Source of the DNA: Novipirellula herctigrandis
GTDB taxonomy: Bacteria > Planctomycetota > Planctomycetia > Pirellulales > Pirellulaceae
Length of the DNA stretch: 64,000 bases
Reading direction: 5' to 3'
Assembly: GCA_007859835.1 (NCBI GenBank)
Contig: SJPJ01000001.1
Location: 4,817,078-4,881,077, forward strand
Notes under the pieces: model-generated
Database searches by the model: none
The model's input: the letters and a program-made list of their open reading frames with translations, nothing else
What the model was told of the DNA's origin: nothing
Made by a program: the position numbers and the translations under genes
In this document: positions 61,063 through 64,000 of the stretch, in pieces
How the letters are laid out: every line of letters starts with the position of its first letter
How positions within the stretch are numbered: the first letter of the stretch is position 1

Positions 61063-61398
61063 ATGATTGCCCCCGCCCCCGTGGCGTCTCGAATGCGAGC
61101 ACGTCGCTCGTTCGACAACAGTCCAATGCTGGTCTTTTACGAGATCACCCAAGCTTGCGACTTGGTGTGCCTGCATTGTCGAGCATGCGCTAAACCGGAG
61201 CGAGACCCCGCTGAGTTGAACACAGCCGAGGCGAAGCTAATGTTCGAACAATTGGCCCAGTTCCCCGAGCCCCCGATGTTGATTCTCACGGGCGGTGATC
61301 CGCCCATCTTCAAGAATCTTCGCGATTCGGACCTACTAGAAGGGAACCTGTTCGCCGAAGAACCCGACTGCTGTTACATTCCACCAGCCAAAAAATAG
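61063..61398 (+). pseudogene. Radical SAM gene reduced to its N- and C-terminal ends
   Basis: The frame encodes 111 residues from ATG 61063. The start FDNSPMLVFYEITQACDLVC with LHCRACA carries an intact C-x3-C-x2-C cluster motif (Cys32, Cys36, Cys39), then ILTGGDP at residues 74-80. This matches the N-terminus of SPASM-type radical SAM proteins linked to haem biosynthesis (TIGR04053-like, from memory). After GGDP the sequence jumps to PIFKNLRDSDLLEG, which resembles the segment before the SPASM cysteines. It then jumps to FAEEPDCCYIPPA, which resembles the family's last residues. A normal member is roughly 350-400 residues. About 70% is missing, apparently by in-frame deletions. A small functional derivative cannot be excluded. 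Confidence 0.6.
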
Positions 61399-61464
61399 CA
61401 ACATATCCAAACAGGGAAGTCGCAAAGGCTTTCAAACAGTAACCATTCCATCAGGAGAATCATT

Positions 61465-62934
61465 ATGCGACGTCGTGTCGCGGTCATTGGCGGCGGAGTC
61501 TCGGGACTCGCCGCTGCCCACCACCTACTTGAAATCGATCCCGACATCGACGTGCTGCTATTGGAAGCAAGCGATCGACTTGGCGGTGTGATCGAAACGG
61601 TCAAGCAAGACGGATTTTTGATCGAAAGTGCAGCGGACAACTTCATTACCACTCCGCCGACCGCGGTCAAATTGTGCGAGCGGATTGGTCTTGGTAATGA
61701 CTTGATCGGAACCAGTCCAACCGGTCGGAAAGCGATGGTGGTAAGCCATGGGCGGCTTGAGCCTATCCCCGAAGGCTTCTTGATCATGGCACCTTCGCGC
61801 ATTTGGCCTCTCGCCTCGACACGCACGTTGGGCATGTTTGGAAAGTTACGCGCCGGATGGGAGTACTTCGTGCCTCGCAAATATCGCGAAGATGACGAGT
61901 CACTCAGTGCGTTCGTCACTCGTCGCTTTGGCAAAGAACTGTTCGACCGATTGGTCCAACCGCTGGTCGGTGGTATTTACACAGCGGACCCGGAAAAATT
62001 GAGCGTGGCTGCGACGATGCCTCGTTTCTTGGAGATGGAACGCGAACACGGCAGTCTAATCCGTGCGATGTTAAAAGCGAAGAAAGGCAAGCCCAAAGAA
62101 AAAACCTCCGGTGCAAGATATGGTCAATTTGCAGCACTTCGCGGCGGCATGTTTAGCTTGATTGATGCGTTAACGGAACGATTGCCAGAAAACACCATTC
62201 GGCTCGATTCGCCCGTCACCACCATTCGTGCAAACGGCCCCAATAACAACGTCCGATGGACGATTCAAATCGGCGGTAAAAATCCAACGAGTGTGGATGT
62301 CGACGGTGTCATCGTGGCAACGCCGGCTCGACATGCGGCAAGCATGTTGCGAGAGGTGGATAGCAAAATTGCCGATGAATTATCGCAAATCGAGTACGCG
62401 AGTTGCGCAGTATTGTCGATGGGATTCCGACGCGATCAAATCCGCCATCCGCTCAATGCCTTCGGGTTTGTCGTTCCCATCGTCGAAAATCGCAAGATCT
62501 TGTCATGCAGTTTTTCCAGTATCAAATACGAAGGCCGTGCACCGCAGGATCACGTACTACTGCGAGTTTACATCGGTGGCGCGTGCCAAAGTGAATTGCT
62601 CGAAAAATCGGATAGTGAGCTGATTAAGATTGCCAAGTCCGAGTTGGCCGACTTGATTGGCCTGCAAGGCGACCCGCTGTTTGAACGGATGAGTTTGCAG
62701 CGTCAAGCAATGCCTCAATACCATGTCGGGCATTGTGATCGCGCGACTTTGATCAATCGACGCTTGGAGTCTTTTGCGACCCTAGGCTTGGCTGGCAATT
62801 CGCTCAATGGCGTTGGCGTTCCTGGTTGTATTGATAGTGGTGAGATAGCAGCGCGGCGCGTGACCAATGCTTTTGCAGAAGCCGACGCGTCTGCAAACGT
62901 CGATCAGCCAGCCATCGAATCATCGCATCAGTAA
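61465..62934 (+). CDS. hemG: Protoporphyrinogen oxidase (FAD-dependent)
   Basis: A 489-residue flavoenzyme that oxidises protoporphyrinogen IX (or coproporphyrinogen III in some lineages) late in haem synthesis. AGGAG precedes the ATG. The FAD-binding motif is VAVIGGGVSGLAAAHHL (GGGVSG at residues 9-14), followed by the Glu-containing VLLLEASDRLGG. Family landmarks are ESAADNFITTPPTA, LVQPLVGGIYTADPEKLSV, a GGMFSLIDAL segment, VDGVIVATPA, and the C-terminal LAGNSLNGVGVPGCIDSGE for the FAD ribityl. Length is normal. The symbol follows planctomycete usage; hemY is the other common name. It follows the radical SAM remnant by 66 bp and precedes the YwiC-like gene by 13 bp. Confidence 0.9.
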   Translation: MRRRVAVIGGGVSGLAAAHHLLEIDPDIDVLLLEASDRLGGVIETVKQDGFLIESAADNFITTPPTAVKLCERIGLGNDLIGTSPTGRKAMVVSHGRLEPIPEGFLIMAPSRIWPLASTRTLGMFGKLRAGWEYFVPRKYREDDESLSAFVTRRFGKELFDRLVQPLVGGIYTADPEKLSVAATMPRFLEMEREHGSLIRAMLKAKKGKPKEKTSGARYGQFAALRGGMFSLIDALTERLPENTIRLDSPVTTIRANGPNNNVRWTIQIGGKNPTSVDVDGVIVATPARHAASMLREVDSKIADELSQIEYASCAVLSMGFRRDQIRHPLNAFGFVVPIVENRKILSCSFSSIKYEGRAPQDHVLLRVYIGGACQSELLEKSDSELIKIAKSELADLIGLQGDPLFERMSLQRQAMPQYHVGHCDRATLINRRLESFATLGLAGNSLNGVGVPGCIDSGEIAARRVTNAFAEADASANVDQPAIESSHQ

Positions 62935-62947
62935 CAGGCATTTCGAT

Positions 62948-63709
62948 ATGGCGGCGACACCTTCCGCGAAACTACACCCAAAGGAACACGGTGCATACGC
63001 AATTCTAGGTATCCCGATCGTAGCGGCATTGATTGCGGTCGGAGCCACCGTGAATGGCGTTTGTGTCGCCATCGCATCGGTCAGTGGTTTCTTTGCGCAT
63101 GAACCTCTTTTGGTTGCCGTTGGTCATCGCGGGCGTCGTGCGCAAACGTCCACGCCCCAAGCACGTTCTCGCTTGATTTTTCTACTGACGGGAATGGGGA
63201 TCGCTGGCGGCACAGCGATGTTGCTTGGCAATTTGGAAGTTCGTGTCTCGTTGGTTGTCTGTTTGGGGTTGGCTGTGGGCACTTTTGCGTTTGGTATTGT
63301 GGGGAAACACCGCTCCATCGCCGTGCAACTGCTGGGAGTGGTGGGATTGTCATCGCCATGTGTCCCGATCTTGCTCGCTGGCGATATGCCGCTTGTGGAT
63401 GCGTTAACCACATGGGCCGCATGGCTGGTCGGCTTTTCGTCGACGACCGTTGCCGTGCGAAGTGTGATTGCCTCTCAAAAGCGTCATTCCCGAGTTGGCT
63501 ATATCGTAACGCTCGTCGGCATTTCATCGGCAATTGCGTTATGGGCCACTTTCGCCGTGTACTGGCCAATGGTAACGCTGCCAATGGTGGCAATGAGTTG
63601 GTATTTAATGATCACCCCACCACCGATGAAGCAGATTCGCCGAGTAGGATGGGCATTGGTATTTGGGACCTTTGCCACGGCGGTTCTCGTGATTTACTTC
63701 ATCGGCTAA
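62948..63709 (+). CDS. YwiC-like multispanning membrane protein
   Basis: A 253-residue integral membrane protein from ATG 62948. An upstream in-frame start at 62867 lies inside the preceding gene and is unlikely. The opening LHPKEHGAYAILGIPIVAAL is the family hallmark of YwiC-like proteins. Seven or eight hydrophobic spans follow, including ARSRLIFLLTGMGIAGGTAM, VSLVVCLGLAVGTFAFGIVG and VGWALVFGTFATAVLVIYFIG. The function is unknown; in Bacillus ywiC lies among nitrate and anaerobic genes. Here its spacing of 13 bp after the haem oxidase gene suggests co-expression with haem or respiratory functions. Confidence 0.85.
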   Translation: MAATPSAKLHPKEHGAYAILGIPIVAALIAVGATVNGVCVAIASVSGFFAHEPLLVAVGHRGRRAQTSTPQARSRLIFLLTGMGIAGGTAMLLGNLEVRVSLVVCLGLAVGTFAFGIVGKHRSIAVQLLGVVGLSSPCVPILLAGDMPLVDALTTWAAWLVGFSSTTVAVRSVIASQKRHSRVGYIVTLVGISSAIALWATFAVYWPMVTLPMVAMSWYLMITPPPMKQIRRVGWALVFGTFATAVLVIYFIG

Positions 63710-63900
63710 CTGACTAAAGTCCTATTGTGTATAACGATGCGATCACCTGCATCGGTGATTGGGTAAATCCTTGAATCGCTTGCGACGATTCGCTACCACG
63801 TGGCAGCTCGTTCATTGCGGATTCGTCACCCTTCCAAAATTCGGTCTCTCAATGTTTAACTTCAAGTTCCTCCACATGTGGTTTCAAAGGAGTTAGAGAA

Positions 63901-64000
63901 ATGCCCCTTCACATTGCTCCACAAAATCGACGATGGTTCATGCAAAGTGCCGCAGCCCTCAGTGCCGCGTCGTTACTTGTCAATGAAGATGTCTGCGGCG
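63901..64000 (+). CDS. 5' end of a secreted protein with a Tat-like signal (3' outside window)
   Basis: ATG 63901 follows AAAGGAG at good distance. The 33 visible residues include NRRWFMQSAAALSAASLLV, an Arg-Arg-x-Phe signal with a modest hydrophobic stretch typical of Tat export in planctomycetes. The mature protein lies beyond the right edge, so no function can be given. The spacer before it (63710-63900) holds a small hairpin ATCACC-TGCATC-GGTGAT at 63742-63759, 33 bases after the previous stop. Confidence 0.65.
   Translation, partial: MPLHIAPQNRRWFMQSAAALSAASLLVNEDVCG

Overview
The window looks like chromosome of a planctomycete, most likely a marine member of the Pirellulaceae (Rhodopirellula-like). 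The grounds are the dense set of secreted type I sulfatases, an exported giant protein with a planctomycete LEPR-XLL type N-terminus and a C-terminal dockerin, long spacers between genes, and family relatives that I recognise from memory. No database search was possible.

Layout. (1) 1-5252: envelope genes: an AsmA-like protein cut by the left edge, a polysaccharide-export (SLBB) lipoprotein and a CNNM/CorC-type membrane protein. (2) 5439-8338: two decayed secreted-protein genes flanking a sulfatase. (3) 8385-24633: a divergent polysaccharide-degradation locus. The minus arm holds two sulfatases, a beta-helix protein and a GH10 xylanase. The plus arm holds a beta-helix protein, a GH32 fructanase-type hydrolase, a ThuA-like protein, a sulfatase with a C-terminal accessory domain and two alpha/beta hydrolases. 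Together they suggest stepwise attack on a sulfated or esterified plant or algal glycan: sulfatases and esterases strip side groups and the glycosidases cut the chain. (4) 24727-25131: an RraB-like gene. (5) 25524-51947: one uninterrupted minus-strand gene of 26.4 kb encoding 8807 residues, 41% of the window. It is a mosaic surface or secreted protein: about 45 degenerate Ala/Gly/Val-rich units, a beta-propeller-like region, a LamG domain nested in another module, about seven PKD-like domains, two cadherin-like domains, a GEVED domain and a dockerin. (6) 51948-55380: a scar zone with a small ORF and terminator, a serine hydrolase, an IS66-type transposase remnant, a tyrosine-recombinase remnant, short tandem repeats and tRNA-Gln. 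(7) 55483-60267: regulatory genes: rex, an RDD membrane protein, a GAF-containing PTS enzyme I (PtsP type) and a STAS protein. (8) 60530-63709: an Rrf2-type regulator, a drastically shortened radical SAM gene, protoporphyrinogen oxidase and a YwiC-like membrane protein, read here as a haem-related cluster. The right edge cuts a gene that begins with an Arg-Arg (Tat-like) signal.

The strongest points are the giant protein and its internal architecture (nested LamG, threefold 255-residue super-repeat with an insertion), a set of genes caught in decay (a stop codon exactly at a signal-peptide cleavage motif; a radical SAM gene reduced to its two ends), a sulfatase with an atypical Cys-Trp-Val-Ser-Arg maturation motif, and five separate 15-18 bp tandem arrays in spacers. 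I did not find a CRISPR array, a prophage or an obvious defence system.
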